Positions 42,566 through 51,396 of a stretch of 64,000 nucleotides of DNA are shown piece after piece. The notes beneath the pieces are model-generated. The model was not told where the DNA came from and searched no databases. It saw nothing but the letters and a program-made list of their open reading frames with translations. Position 1 is the first letter of the stretch; each line of letters begins with the position of its first letter. Source of the DNA: Chloroflexota bacterium (GTDB lineage: Bacteria > Chloroflexota > Dehalococcoidia > UBA2247 > RBG-13-53-26); assembly GCA_016875915.1 (NCBI GenBank), contig VGOM01000006.1, positions 23,883 through 87,882 of the forward strand. Direction: 5' to 3'. A program made the translations under genes and the position numbers.

Positions 42566-44422
42566 CTATCTCAGCACCCTCTCGTCGCCGACCCGGCGGG
42601 TGACCTTCTGCTCGTCGAGGTACTCCATCACAGCCTGGGCATACTTGCGGCTGGTCTGAAAGAGGTCCCTCACCTCACCCAGAGTGATCTTGCCGCGTGT
42701 CCTGATATGGGCGGTGATCCGGTTCACCATGTCGTCATAGGCCGAAGCAGCGAAGATGGTGTTCGGCGCCGTCTTGACCACCTTCCCCTGTTCGATGAGG
42801 AGGTCCAGCAGCTCCGGATCGACAGTGACATCACCCGGTGGAGAGTAGGGGTTCTGGGTGAGGGCCTTGAGGTAGGCATCCACGGCCGCCTGCTGCTCTC
42901 TGGTCAGCTCCGGGCGATAGGATGGCAGGCGAACGACCTTGCCTTCCTCGACCAGGACGCCATCCCGGGAAAGCCGCTGCAGCGCCGCGGGGAAGGAGCC
43001 GGGGGGGATCTTCATCTTGCTCTTCAACTCTTCCCTGGGCATGCCGGGGCGGAGCGGGAACCGGCGGTGGAATCCCTCCACGACCTGGGTGGCCGCAGCT
43101 TTCTGGAGCTGCCATCCGGCGGCCGAGAAGAGGAGGGCACTGCTGCCCCTGTCCCCCAGCATGATCACCCTGTTCTCAGCGACGAGGGACTGCACCGCCT
43201 GCTGCGTCTCGGACTGCGACAGGCTGGACCGGGCCAGCAGGTCCTCCATGGTCAGGGGCTCCCGGGCCTCCAGCGTGGCCAGGACGACCTCCGTGGGGCT
43301 GCCTCTTTCGCGGGCTGCCAGCCCCCGAATGGTGCCGGCCTGGAAGCGACGGTGGCGTCTGGGGTAGGCATCCACGATCTCACCGCCGCCCAGTGTGTCC
43401 TTCGACGAGCGGATGATGAACAGGTCCCCCTTGACCACGGCCACCGGACGGGACAAGGCCAGTTGGGCCCAACCCGTTTCGCCCGGTTGCAGCTTGTCCC
43501 TGTCCAGAAGCCGGATCTTGCCCAGGGACTCAAGAGCGCTGCTGTGGAAGGAGACCTCGGTGTTGTGCCGGAGGGGATGGGCCACCCGGGGGAGCAGCCG
43601 CACTTTGACGTCCATCGCCGCGGTGGGCCGCAGCCAGTCGGGGGAGGTGAGCACATGCCCGCGCTCCAGATCGGTGATGGCCACGCCGGAGAGGTTGGCC
43701 GCCACCCGGCTCCCCGGCGACACGCTGTCCAGTCTCTTCTTATGGGTCTGCAGTCCCCTGAGTCGGGCCCTGTGGCCGGGGGGGACTATCTCCACCTCCT
43801 GACCCACGGCAAGCCGGCCGTCAACGAGGGTACCCGTGACGACGGTGCCGAATCCGGCAATGCTGAATACCCGGTCGATGGGCAGGCGCGGTCGGCCGAT
43901 GTCCCGTTTCGGCTGGGTCACGTCCAGAAGACGGTCAATGGTCGTGACCAGATCAGCCAGGCCTTCCCCGGTAGCAGCGGATACGGAGACAACGGGCGCC
44001 GATGACAGGGCCGTCCCGGCCACTACCTCCCTGACCTCCATGCCAACGAGCTCCAGCAGCTCGTGATCGACCAGGTCCTTCTTGGTGATGACGATGATTC
44101 CCTTCTGGAGCCGCAGCAGGTCAAGGATGTCCAGGTGTTCCCTGGTCTGGGGCATCACCCCCTCGTCGGCGGCAATGATCAGCAGAGCCAGGTCGATGCC
44201 GCCCACGCCGGCCAGCATGTTCTTGACAAACCGCTCATGTCCCGGGACGTCGACGATGCTGACCTCCCGGCCGCTGGGCAGCTTCAGCCAGGCGAAGCCC
44301 AGATCGATGGTCATCCCTCGTTCCTTCTCCTCGGCGAGGCGATCGGGGTCGATGCCGGTCAGCGCCTGAACCAGCCGCGACTTGCCGTGATCCACGTGCC
44401 CGGCAGTACCAAGAACGAACAT
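42566..44422 (-). CDS. selB: Selenocysteine-specific elongation factor SelB
   Basis: The product is 618 residues. It starts with GTPase motifs [39 protein letters not shown] and VITKKDLVD, then EF-Tu-like beta barrels, and ends with several winged-helix domains (about 400-618) that bind the SECIS hairpin; [27 protein letters not shown] is the last. It delivers selenocysteyl-tRNA to ribosomes at UGA. It starts four bases after selD ends on the same transcript, which fits a selenium operon. Confidence 0.97.
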   Translation of the reverse strand: MFVLGTAGHVDHGKSRLVQALTGIDPDRLAEEKERGMTIDLGFAWLKLPSGREVSIVDVPGHERFVKNMLAGVGGIDLALLIIAADEGVMPQTREHLDILDLLRLQKGIIVITKKDLVDHELLELVGMEVREVVAGTALSSAPVVSVSAATGEGLADLVTTIDRLLDVTQPKRDIGRPRLPIDRVFSIAGFGTVVTGTLVDGRLAVGQEVEIVPPGHRARLRGLQTHKKRLDSVSPGSRVAANLSGVAITDLERGHVLTSPDWLRPTAAMDVKVRLLPRVAHPLRHNTEVSFHSSALESLGKIRLLDRDKLQPGETGWAQLALSRPVAVVKGDLFIIRSSKDTLGGGEIVDAYPRRHRRFQAGTIRGLAARERGSPTEVVLATLEAREPLTMEDLLARSSLSQSETQQAVQSLVAENRVIMLGDRGSSALLFSAAGWQLQKAAATQVVEGFHRRFPLRPGMPREELKSKMKIPPGSFPAALQRLSRDGVLVEEGKVVRLPSYRPELTREQQAAVDAYLKALTQNPYSPPGDVTVDPELLDLLIEQGKVVKTAPNTIFAASAYDDMVNRITAHIRTRGKITLGEVRDLFQTSRKYAQAVMEYLDEQKVTRRVGDERVLR

Positions 44423-44425
44423 AGC

Positions 44426-45478
44426 TTACTCTTCTATGACGATCTTCCCCTGGGGATCGGCGATGACCTCGCCAACAACGGCGGCCTCGACCGCACCGCC
44501 CCGGTGCAGTCTGGACAGGAGCCGGTCCACCCTTCCGGAGCTGACCGCAATGAACAGACCGCCGGACGTTTGGGGGTCGAAGAGGATGTCCAGAGCGTAG
44601 TCGGGCAACCCGCCCGAAGCCTGGATCATGGCAGCACGGAACTCCTTGTTGCGGTAGGTGCCTCCGGGGATCATCCCCATCCGGGCGAACTCAACGGTCT
44701 GGGGGAGGAGCGGGACAGACGACAGGCGGATCCTCATCCCGGTGTCACTGTCCTGAATCATCTCACAGGCATGCCCCAGAAGTCCGAAGCCGGTGATATC
44801 GGTGCAGGCGCTGACGCCGACTTCCTGCATCAGCTGAGAGGCCACTTTGTTGAGGGCGGCCATGCAGGCGGCGGCCCGGTCGGCGGTCTGTTCGCCAGCC
44901 ATCTTCCCCTTGACGGCGGTGTTGATGATGCCGGTGCCCAGCGGCTTGGTCAGTATCAGTCGGTCCCCCGCCCTGGCCCCCCCCTTGGTGATCACCTTCC
45001 CGGGATGGACGGTGCCGGTGACCGAGAGTCCGTATTTCAGTTCCACGTCGTCGACGCTGTGTCCACCGGCGAGGGCCACCCCGGCTTCAGCCATCTTCTC
45101 CAGTCCACCCCTGAGGATCTCCCTCAGGACCGAGATGTCCAGGGTCTTCACGGGGAAGCAGACGATGTTCATGGCGGTGAGGGGAGTCCCCCCCATGGCG
45201 TAGACATCGCTCAGGGCGTTGGCGGCGGCGATCTGCCCGAAGGCCCGAGGGTCATCTACTATGGGCGTGAAGAAGTCAACGGTCTGGATGATGGCCAGAT
45301 CATCGCTGAGCCGGTACACACCGGCATCGTCGGCCTTCTCCAGCCCCACAATGAGATTGGAGTCCGGAATCAAGGGCAAGCCGCACAAAGCCCTGTCCAG
45401 GTCCCCTGGACCAAGCTTGGAAGCTCAACCCGCGCCGCGAACGGTCTCAGTCAGCCTTGGCCTCTGCTCGTCCGTCAT
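44426..45478 (-). CDS. selD: Selenide, water dikinase SelD with selenocysteine at residue 18
   Basis: The product is 350 residues from ATG 45478 if the in-frame TGA (45427-45425) is read as selenocysteine. The N-terminus then reads RLTETVRGAG-Sec-ASKLGPGDLDRAL, the catalytic loop of SelD where others have Cys or Sec. Downstream the kinase core is normal: GLEKADDAGVYRLSDDLAIIQTVDFFTP, NALSDVYAMGG, HSVDDVELKYG and DPQTSGGL. A SECIS-like hairpin begins 13 nt after the UGA. An ordinary ORF call would start at Met codon 45388 and lack the active site. SelD makes selenophosphate from selenide and ATP. AGGAG precedes the start. selB follows, with three bases between. Confidence 0.94.
45388..45418 (-). 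promoter_or_regulatory. SECIS-like hairpin within selD
   Basis: On the minus strand, GTCCAG, apical loop GGGAC, CTGGAC form a 6-bp stem (45411-45395), with AAGC/GCTT extending it beyond a small internal loop. The stem starts 13 nt after the UGA. A short stem with a G-rich apical loop at this distance is how bacterial SECIS elements are recognised by SelB. Confidence 0.75.
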
Positions 45479-45516
45479 CTCCTGCTCTCCTGACCTCTCT
45501 GTCACACCTGTGAAGG

Positions 45517-45744
45517 TTAGATGGGGTGAATCCCCTGGATCTCTATCTGCTTCCGGTCCAGAATATCTCGAACCCGCGGCTCATCCGGCTGGTCGAAGCG
45601 GAGGCAGATGCCACAGTCCGAGCTGAGCTGGCGGGGCACCGGTATGAGCTTGACGGGAATGCCCGTTCCCTTGAAGAGCTTCTCGGCCCACAGGGCATGG
45701 CTCATGGAGTAGAAGAGTACCACGCCGTGCTGCGCCCTTTCCAT
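45517..45744 (-). CDS. DUF3343 putative selenium/sulfur carrier-like protein
   Basis: The product is 75 residues: VVLFYSMSHALWAEKLFKGTGIPVKLIPVPRQLSSDCGICLRFDQ. The LSSDCGICLR segment and overall pattern match DUF3343, small proteins often encoded by selD or selA clusters and thought to carry a chalcogen on the Cys. I chose ATG 45744 with GGAG seven bases upstream; GTG 45762 and ATG 45759 are alternatives. Selenium delivery to SelD is inferred from context. Confidence 0.78.
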   Translation of the reverse strand: MERAQHGVVLFYSMSHALWAEKLFKGTGIPVKLIPVPRQLSSDCGICLRFDQPDEPRVRDILDRKQIEIQGIHPI

Positions 45745-45758
45745 TGCCCGACTCCGCA

Positions 45759-45860
45759 TCACAGGAAGGCGGCCTCATCGGGATCAAGCGGTGCCGCATC
45801 CCTCAGATCATGGTACCCCAGCGGGATGCCGCCTGCCACCCCCTCGATCCCTTCGCCCAA
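45759..45860 (-). CDS. Possible 33-residue protein between desulfurase and DUF3343 genes
   Basis: The reading frame from TTG 45860 continues to a TGA at 45761-45759 that overlaps the GTG/ATG of the DUF3343 gene. The third codon position is strongly G/C, like coding DNA, and the product reads LGEGIEGVAGGIPLGYHDLRDAAPLDPDEAAFL. The start codon is rare and the ribosome binding site is weak. I do not know a family. It may be a real micro-protein or the C-terminal remnant of a longer fused gene; see finding. Confidence 0.35.
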   Translation of the reverse strand: MGEGIEGVAGGIPLGYHDLRDAAPLDPDEAAFL

Positions 45861-45876
45861 CAGGCCCTCGGGTACT

Positions 45877-47043
45877 CTAGCCCCCCGCTCCCCTCGCAGC
45901 GATCTCCCGCACGGCTTGCAGCGCCGCCTCGATGTCCTCATCTGAGGTGAAGTAGCCGGGACTCAGCCTCGCCGTGCCCTGAGGGAATGTTCCCAGGGTC
46001 CGGTGGGCCGCCGGAGAGCAGTGCAATCCCGGACGACACAGGATACCATGCTCCTCCAACCCCATGGACACCTCCGATGGAGTGAGCCCGGAGATGTTGA
46101 AGGAGATGACGGCGATCCGGCCCTCCGCGCTGTTTTGGCCGTGCACCACCACCCCGGGGATGCCTCCCAGTCCCTGGAGAAGGGCCGCGGCAAGTTCCCG
46201 CTCCCTCCGCTGGATAGCGCCGCCCTGCTCCAGAACGAACCTCACGCCGGCGCACAGGCCGGCCAGTCCCACCGTGTTCGGCGTTCCGCTCTCGTACTTG
46301 TCAGGCAGGAACTCCGGCTGGTATTCAGACTCCGAACGACTGCCCGTGCCGCCGTGCTTGAGCGGCCGGATACGGGATTCCATGCCCTGCCGGATGTAGA
46401 GGCCACCGGTGCCCTGCGGGCCGTACAGTCCCTTGTGTCCGGAGAAGGCCAGCACGTCGATGTTCATAGCCTCCACGTTGATGGCACAGCAGCCCGCCGT
46501 CTGGGCGGCATCAACCAGAAAGGTCACACCGCGTTTGCGGGCGATCAGTCCCGCCTCGGCTATCGGCAGGAGATTCCCAGCCACGTTCGAGGCGTGGCTG
46601 AGGACAATGAGTCTGGTGTCCTCCCCGATGGCCCGCTCTACACCGCCGGCCTGGAGGGTCCCCGCCGGCTGGTATGGCACCACGGTGACCCTGACCCCCG
46701 CCTGCTCCGCGGCGCGCAGCGGCCTCATCACAGAGTTGTGCTCCATGCCGCTGGTGATGACATGGTCTCCGGGATGCAGCATGCCCCTGATGACCACGTT
46801 CAAGGCCTCAGTGGCGTTGGCGGTGAAGACGATCCGTGTCGGATCACGGACGCCGAAGAGCATGGCCAGGGCCTCCCTGGTATCGTAGGCAACGCGGCCT
46901 GCCTCGATGGAGAGTCGGTGACCGGAGCGGCCGGGGCTGGCCCCTGTACGGCGCATGAAGTCATCCATGGCCCGGTACACCGCCTCCGGTTTGGGCCAGG
47001 AAGTGGCCGCGTTGTCCAGGTAGATCGTCTTGACCCCTGTCAT
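45877..47043 (-). CDS. Cysteine desulfurase (class-V aminotransferase, CsdA/SufS type)
   Basis: The product is 388 residues. It has IYLDNAATSWPKPEAVYRAM, the PLP lysine in FSGHKGLYGPQGTGG, and the active-site Cys in ILCRPGLHCSPAAHRTLG. Such enzymes strip sulfur (or selenium) from cysteine or selenocysteine. It stands between the TusA-like and DUF3343 genes of the selenium operon, so delivery of selenium to SelD is likely here, though a generic sulfur role cannot be excluded. It begins 28 bp after the TusA-like stop. Confidence 0.87.
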   Translation of the reverse strand: MTGVKTIYLDNAATSWPKPEAVYRAMDDFMRRTGASPGRSGHRLSIEAGRVAYDTREALAMLFGVRDPTRIVFTANATEALNVVIRGMLHPGDHVITSGMEHNSVMRPLRAAEQAGVRVTVVPYQPAGTLQAGGVERAIGEDTRLIVLSHASNVAGNLLPIAEAGLIARKRGVTFLVDAAQTAGCCAINVEAMNIDVLAFSGHKGLYGPQGTGGLYIRQGMESRIRPLKHGGTGSRSESEYQPEFLPDKYESGTPNTVGLAGLCAGVRFVLEQGGAIQRRERELAAALLQGLGGIPGVVVHGQNSAEGRIAVISFNISGLTPSEVSMGLEEHGILCRPGLHCSPAAHRTLGTFPQGTARLSPGYFTSDEDIEAALQAVREIAARGAGG

Positions 47044-47071
47044 GTGCTCTTCCGCGCCAGGGCCTTGCCTA

Positions 47072-47287
47072 TCATTCGGGCGGGCTCAGCATAAGACGAA
47101 ACCCGTCTTCGATCCTCTCCACCTTCACCGAATAGCCCCGGCTGGCGGCGAGGCGGGAGACGTTGTCCCTGGACACCTCGCTCTCCACCAGGACGGCCAG
47201 CGGGGTCTTGGCATTGGCGTCAATGGCTTCCTTGGTTCTGACTACCGGTATGGGGCAGGATAAGCCCCTGGCATCTATGACCACCAT
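47072..47287 (-). CDS. TusA/YedF-family sulfurtransferase-like protein
   Basis: The product is 71 residues. It begins MVVIDARGLSCPIPVVRTKEAI with the family's CPxP motif carrying the active Cys, then the SEVSRDNVSRLAASRG helix. TusA relays sulfur for thiouridine; YedF is the paralog encoded with YedE in selenium-related clusters. The start ATG overlaps the TGA of yedE by one base (TGATG), so the two are coupled. Confidence 0.9.
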   Translation of the reverse strand: MVVIDARGLSCPIPVVRTKEAIDANAKTPLAVLVESEVSRDNVSRLAASRGYSVKVERIEDGFRLMLSPPE

Positions 47288-48363
47288 CACGTCTGCCTCC
47301 TTTCCTTCATGAGAAGGCCAACGGCCAGCGCCATGGCCAGCCCAAGGCCCACCGCCCAGGCGCCAAAGGTAGTCACTCCCTTGGCACTGGCCGCCAGGCC
47401 GAAATTGTGAGACGCTGCCGCACCGGCCATCATGCCCAGCACGGTGACAGCGGCATCCGTGTCTCCCTGGCCAGACAGGACCATCTGGCGAAGAGGGCAC
47501 CCTCCGAGGAGGGTGGCCGCCAAGCCCACCAGCGCCATACTGAAGAAGTTCCACAGATGCTCGTCATGAGCTATGGGCTGATCACTGAACCCCCAGTGCC
47601 CCACTTGGCCCAGGGCGAAGTTGGTGACCAGCGCCCCCACGAAGAAGGCGGCTATGATGCTGAAGAGGTGAAAGTCCCTGATGAGCACGACATCCCGCCA
47701 TCCCCCCACGAAGCACATGCGGGTCCGCTGCGCTAGGAGGCCCACAGCCAGTCCCACGATGAGAGAGACCCACAGCGCTGGATGCAGTGAACCAGGTCCG
47801 GCCACGCTGGAGAAGATGAAGAAGGGAGTGAAGATGGCGAACAGGAGCAGGATCACGGTGAACGAGGGGGCCAGCCAACCCGCCGGAGCCGGCATGGCGG
47901 CGGACCGGCCGAGATTGAAGCCGCGCCTGAGCAGGACAATGCCCAGGAAGGCTCCGGAGACCAGGCCAGTCAGGGCTGTGATGCCATTCAGATCCCCGCC
48001 AGCCAGTCGAAGCAGAGCCCTGGCCGGGCAACCCAGGAATACCAGAGCGCCGGTCATCATCAGGGCGCCCAGAAGAAAGCGAACTAGAGGCGATGAGCCG
48101 CCTCTAGTTCGGAATTCCCTGAAGCTGAAGGCAGCGATGAAGCTGCCAAGCACCAACCCTAGCAGTTCAGGGCGGATATACTGCGCCGGCTCCGCCCGAT
48201 GCAGGCCAAGGGCTCCGGTTATGTCCCTCAGAAAGCAGGCAGCACAGAAGCCCATGTTGTCCGGATTGCCCCACCGGACCAGCAGCGAGGCGAGGGCCCC
48301 AAAGATGAGTCCAGAAACGATCAATAGCAGGCGAGGGGATAGCGATCGAGACAATCGCCGCAA
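47287..48363 (-). CDS. yedE: YedE-family selenium-related membrane protein
   Basis: The product is 358 residues with about 10 hydrophobic segments and conserved cysteines in GFCAACFLRD, FLGCPARALLRLAGG, CFVGGWRDVVLIRD and LLGGCPLRQMVLSGQG. These paired motifs define the YeeE/YedE family, some members of which are called putative selenium transporters. It starts at TTG 48363 with AAAGGAGG upstream. A leader hairpin (CGAAGAGC/GCTCTTCG) lies between promoter and start. It is the first gene of the minus-strand selenium operon. Confidence 0.88.
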   Translation of the reverse strand: MRRLSRSLSPRLLLIVSGLIFGALASLLVRWGNPDNMGFCAACFLRDITGALGLHRAEPAQYIRPELLGLVLGSFIAAFSFREFRTRGGSSPLVRFLLGALMMTGALVFLGCPARALLRLAGGDLNGITALTGLVSGAFLGIVLLRRGFNLGRSAAMPAPAGWLAPSFTVILLLFAIFTPFFIFSSVAGPGSLHPALWVSLIVGLAVGLLAQRTRMCFVGGWRDVVLIRDFHLFSIIAAFFVGALVTNFALGQVGHWGFSDQPIAHDEHLWNFFSMALVGLAATLLGGCPLRQMVLSGQGDTDAAVTVLGMMAGAAASHNFGLAASAKGVTTFGAWAVGLGLAMALAVGLLMKERRQT

Positions 48364-48518
48364 GATGGTTGCCTCCTTTTCGAATTGGATTCAGTGCAAC
48401 TCCCCCGACGAAGAGCCACGCTCTTCGGACAAGACGGCTTCACGTTCGGCGATTCATCGATCTCACCCCCTTTCCGCCAGGATTGACAAGGAGTATCCCA
48501 GGGTATGTACCTCCAGAA

Positions 48519-48548
48519 TTTGTACCATCCGGTGAGCCGGCTTGTCAA
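48519..48548 (-). promoter_or_regulatory. Promoter of the yedE-selB operon
   Basis: On the minus strand, TTGACA (48548-48543), an 18-bp spacer and TACAAA (48524-48519). It overlaps, in the other orientation, the upstream region of selA. Confidence 0.5.
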
Positions 48549-48564
48549 AGAAGCCCTGCCCAGT

Positions 48565-48593
48565 TTGCCCCTCCATGAGGCCTGTGCTACATT
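48565..48593 (+). promoter_or_regulatory. Possible selA promoter
   Basis: TTGCCC (48565-48570), a 17-bp spacer and TACATT (48588-48593), with TGC just before the -10. It would start near 48600, consistent with translation from 48627 and a short leader. Confidence 0.4.
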
Positions 48594-48626
48594 GGTATGT
48601 CCAAGGACAGAGGGCACGAGGTCAGC

Positions 48627-50024
48627 ATGGCGAACGCCTATCGCAGCCTGCCCAGCGTGGACAAGCTCCTGGCGGACAGACGTCTCCGGCCGCTGGAGGC
48701 AGCACACTCCCGCCAGTTGGTGACCGATGCGGTGCGCCAAGTGCTGGAAGCTGGTCGTTCAGCGATTGCCCGGGGGGAACCGGCCCCTACTCCAGATCAA
48801 CTGGTGGCGTCCGTTGTGGCAGAAGTGGAATCACTGGCCCAGATCTCCCTGAGGTCAGTGATCAACGCCACCGGCGTCGTTCTGCACACCAACCTGGGCC
48901 GGGCACCCCTGAGCCGGGAGACGACAACAGCCATGGACTCCGTGTCCGGCTACATCAATCTGGAATTCGATGTGGCCAACGGCGCCCGCGGCTCCCGCGA
49001 GGTTCACCTGTCCTCCCTGCTGTGCCGACTGACCGGGGCGGAAGCGGCCCTGGTGGTGAACAACAACGCCTCGGCGGTGCTCCTCGCCCTGAGCGCACTG
49101 GCCAAGAGGAAAGAGGTCATCGTGTCCCGGGGCCAGGCGGTGGAGATCGGCGGCGGCTTCCGCATCCCGGACGTGATGCGCCAGAGCGGGGCCAGACTGG
49201 TGGAGGTGGGCACTACCAATTGCACCTATCTGTCGGACTACGAGGAGGCGATCACCGATAGAACGGCGGCGCTGCTCCGGGTACACTCGAGCAACTTCAA
49301 GGTGGTGGGGTTCACCCAGGAGGTGGGCGTGGATCAACTGGTTCAACTGGGAGCTAGGCACGATCTGCCCGTGCTTGATGACCTGGGGAGCGGCTGTCTC
49401 CTGGATACTTCGCGATTCGGGCTGGCCCCCGAGCCGACCGTCCAGGACAGCATTGCCGCCGGCGTGGCCCTGGCCTTCTTCTCCGGTGACAAACTGCTGG
49501 GGGGGCCGCAGGCCGGCATCGTCGTGGGCCAAAGGTACCTGATTGAGAAACTGAGGAAGCACCCCCTGGCTCGCGCCGTGCGCATAGACAAGACCAGGAT
49601 TGCGGGTCTGGCCGCCACCCTGCTCCATTACCTCAAGGGGCAGGCGGAGCAGAGGATTCCGGTATGGCAGATGATATCCCTGCACCCTGATGAGGTGGAG
49701 AGTCGGGCCAGGGAGTGGGCGGCGCAGTTCAAGGGACTGGCCACCGTGACCAAGGGCGAATCAGTGGTGGGCGGGGGCAGCCTGCCGGGCGGCACTCTGC
49801 CCACCTGGCTTCTGACCATCAAGGGCACCGGCAAGGCGGGACAGAGGATTGCGGTTCAGGAACTGGCGGCCCGACTGCGGGCCGGTCAGCCCCCTGTGGT
49901 GGGACGGTTGGAGGGCAACTCGCTGCTCCTCGACCCCCGAACGGTGCGCCCTGAGGATGACCGCGTCTTTATCGAGGCGCTGCGTCAGGCCCTGGATTCC
50001 CTGGGGGTTCGCCCGGACGCCTGA
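48627..50024 (+). CDS. selA: L-seryl-tRNA(Sec) selenium transferase
   Basis: The product is 465 residues. N-terminal NAYRSLPSVDKLLAD is typical; the PLP lysine is Lys289 in FSGDKLLGGPQAG. It converts seryl-tRNA-Sec to selenocysteyl-tRNA-Sec using selenophosphate from SelD. ATG 48627 has GAGGT upstream; an upstream ATG at 48597 is possible but lies almost on the -10. It is divergent from the yedE-selB operon, and the intergenic region may co-regulate both. Confidence 0.96.
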   Translation: MANAYRSLPSVDKLLADRRLRPLEAAHSRQLVTDAVRQVLEAGRSAIARGEPAPTPDQLVASVVAEVESLAQISLRSVINATGVVLHTNLGRAPLSRETTTAMDSVSGYINLEFDVANGARGSREVHLSSLLCRLTGAEAALVVNNNASAVLLALSALAKRKEVIVSRGQAVEIGGGFRIPDVMRQSGARLVEVGTTNCTYLSDYEEAITDRTAALLRVHSSNFKVVGFTQEVGVDQLVQLGARHDLPVLDDLGSGCLLDTSRFGLAPEPTVQDSIAAGVALAFFSGDKLLGGPQAGIVVGQRYLIEKLRKHPLARAVRIDKTRIAGLAATLLHYLKGQAEQRIPVWQMISLHPDEVESRAREWAAQFKGLATVTKGESVVGGGSLPGGTLPTWLLTIKGTGKAGQRIAVQELAARLRAGQPPVVGRLEGNSLLLDPRTVRPEDDRVFIEALRQALDSLGVRPDA

Positions 50025-50083
50025 CTCACAGCCGCTACTAGGGGAGTGTCAGGAACAGCGCCCGGCGGTCCAGATGATGCCCA

Positions 50084-50323
50084 CTAGGCCACCAGACTGC
50101 CGGCTTCCTCGGCCTCCCAGTCAGGTTGCTGGGGTCGGGGCTGCCTGTTGGCCTTCTCTCTCTCCGCGGCCGACTGCAGGTTGTTGTTGAACTGTCTCTC
50201 TTCGCCACACAACCGGCACACTCCCTTGCTGGTGGCATCCTGAGCGTATTCAATCATCCAGTGGTGCCTGCAGGGCTGGCTGGAGACAACCCCTGCAGTT
50301 GTGGCTTGTCGTCTAGCTGACAT
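50084..50323 (-). CDS. Small zinc-binding protein
   Basis: The product is 79 residues. It contains PCRHHWMIEYAQDATSKGVCRLCGEERQFNN: His-His-Trp followed by CxxC, a motif seen in many small Chloroflexi and actinobacterial proteins of unknown function. The rest is charged. GGGGAG lies upstream of the ATG at 50323, after a leader with an inverted repeat. Confidence 0.7.
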   Translation of the reverse strand: MSARRQATTAGVVSSQPCRHHWMIEYAQDATSKGVCRLCGEERQFNNNLQSAAEREKANRQPRPQQPDWEAEEAGSLVA

Positions 50324-50618
50324 GTCATCAACTCCCCTACCGTATTGGCAACCCGGGGAAGCACCTCGCGGGGAATCCCCCGGTTGCAGACACAGTCTAT
50401 CCTCGGGCCATCACAGGCGTCTCTCGGGACCGGCTGACGGCATATCATTAGTCTCACGAGGCCCTGCGCATGGGCCGGTCAAACCCGAGGCCTAGGGATT
50501 CCTGGGGATCCACCGATGCCACACAGTGAATGGCTTCAGGATGGGATTGGGGGCGCAGACTGCCTGTGGATGCCGGGGCTGTCGAGGCGCCCGGGTGCAG
50601 CGGGTCTGACCGCCGGGG
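50324..50618. other. Intergenic region with a leader-type inverted repeat
   Basis: CAACCCGGGG and CCCCCGGTTG flank a 20-bp loop about 50 bp upstream of the zinc-protein start on the minus strand; it could be a leader hairpin. No promoter pair stands out, and no further gene is seen. Confidence 0.4.
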
Positions 50619-50894
50619 CTAGAAGGTTCTCTTGACGCAGATAGTGGGGACCTGGCCCAGCTCGATGTCCATGAGATAGCCGCGATGACCGTTGCCACCG
50701 GCAGGCTTGCTGGCAGCCGGTCTGCCCGCCGAAGTCAGAACGATATCCAGCTCCTCATGAGGCTGCAGCCGCAGAATCTGCCGGAGCAACTCGTCGATGT
50801 CCTCGACCCGACAAGAATGGCCATCATGGGCCGCGGGAACCGGCCTGTGCGCCTGGCGGTATGAATCCACCACGATGTCGGTCATGCGTGACAT
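50619..50894 (-). CDS. Hypothetical protein with DELLRQILRLQ helix
   Basis: The product is 91 residues from ATG 50894, where GGAGAAAAC is the ribosome binding site. It shows CRVEDIDELLRQILRLQPHEELDIVLT followed by a Gly/Ala-rich loop and MDIELGQVPTICVKRT. It might be a small alpha/beta oligomerising protein. Family not recognised. Repeat copy B lies about 120 bp upstream. Confidence 0.5.
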   Translation of the reverse strand: MSRMTDIVVDSYRQAHRPVPAAHDGHSCRVEDIDELLRQILRLQPHEELDIVLTSAGRPAASKPAGGNGHRGYLMDIELGQVPTICVKRTF

Positions 50895-51005
50895 GTTTTC
50901 TCCATTCCACTGCCCGTTCGCCACTCATGATGGGACAGGCAGTGCGCAAAAGTGGGGTCTCCTCAACTCCATTATCGGGGCAGTCCCATGCCTGGGGAAG
51001 CCCCA

Positions 51006-51051
51006 GATGGCTAGTTGCAGCGACCCAAAGCGCTCGCATGCCGACGGCTCC
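51006..51051. repeat. Dispersed repeat, copy B
   Basis: ATGGC, nine variable bases, CGACCCAAAGCGCTC, a short variable part, TGCCGAC and TCC. It matches copy A at 32406-32455 in the same orientation. Outside this core the flanks differ. Confidence 0.45.
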
Positions 51052-51174
51052 AGCGGGCCGCCTCTGGAGATTGGGGGGGCGACAGGAACGCGGCGCAGCG
51101 GGCCGGGCAGCTTGAGGGCGGTCAAACGGGACAGATGGGCTGACGAGAGCGACAGGGAGTTCGTCAGCAGGGAG

Positions 51175-51396
51175 TCAAGGCTTTGGCCCGCCCTTCCTCA
51201 CCGACAGAGCGGCCACCAGAACTACCAGCCCGAGGAGGGCGAACTCCACGGGCAGAATCACCCACCAGGAGGTGGCCTTGACCAGGAGGGTGAACCTGAA
51301 GCCCAGTCCCAGCACCAGAACCCACGCCAGCAGGCCCAGCACTGTCTCCCTGATGGAGCTGGTCAGGCCGCCGTCTTCGCGGCTTTGCCCGGGCAT
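51175..51396 (-). CDS. Small two-helix membrane protein
   Basis: The product is about 73 residues with two membrane helices (ETVLGLLAWVLVLGLGFRFTLLV and SWWVILPVEFALLGLVVLVAAL) and a basic end. ATG 51396 lies within the TGATG overlap with the SRPBCC gene stop, and GTG 51399 is the alternative. No family recognised. It is probably co-expressed with the SRPBCC protein. Confidence 0.6.
   Translation of the reverse strand: MPGQSREDGGLTSSIRETVLGLLAWVLVLGLGFRFTLLVKATSWWVILPVEFALLGLVVLVAALSVRKGGPKP

Noticed and set aside
42503..44005. Plus-strand open frame of 500 codons
   Set aside because: Antisense to selB; no ribosome binding site, low-complexity product.
44063..45493. Plus-strand open frame of 476 codons
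   Set aside because: Antisense shadow of selB/selD; composition not protein-like.
45420..50620. tRNA-Sec (selC) near the selenium genes
   Set aside because: No long-extra-arm cloverleaf with anticodon TCA was found in the intergenic stretches.
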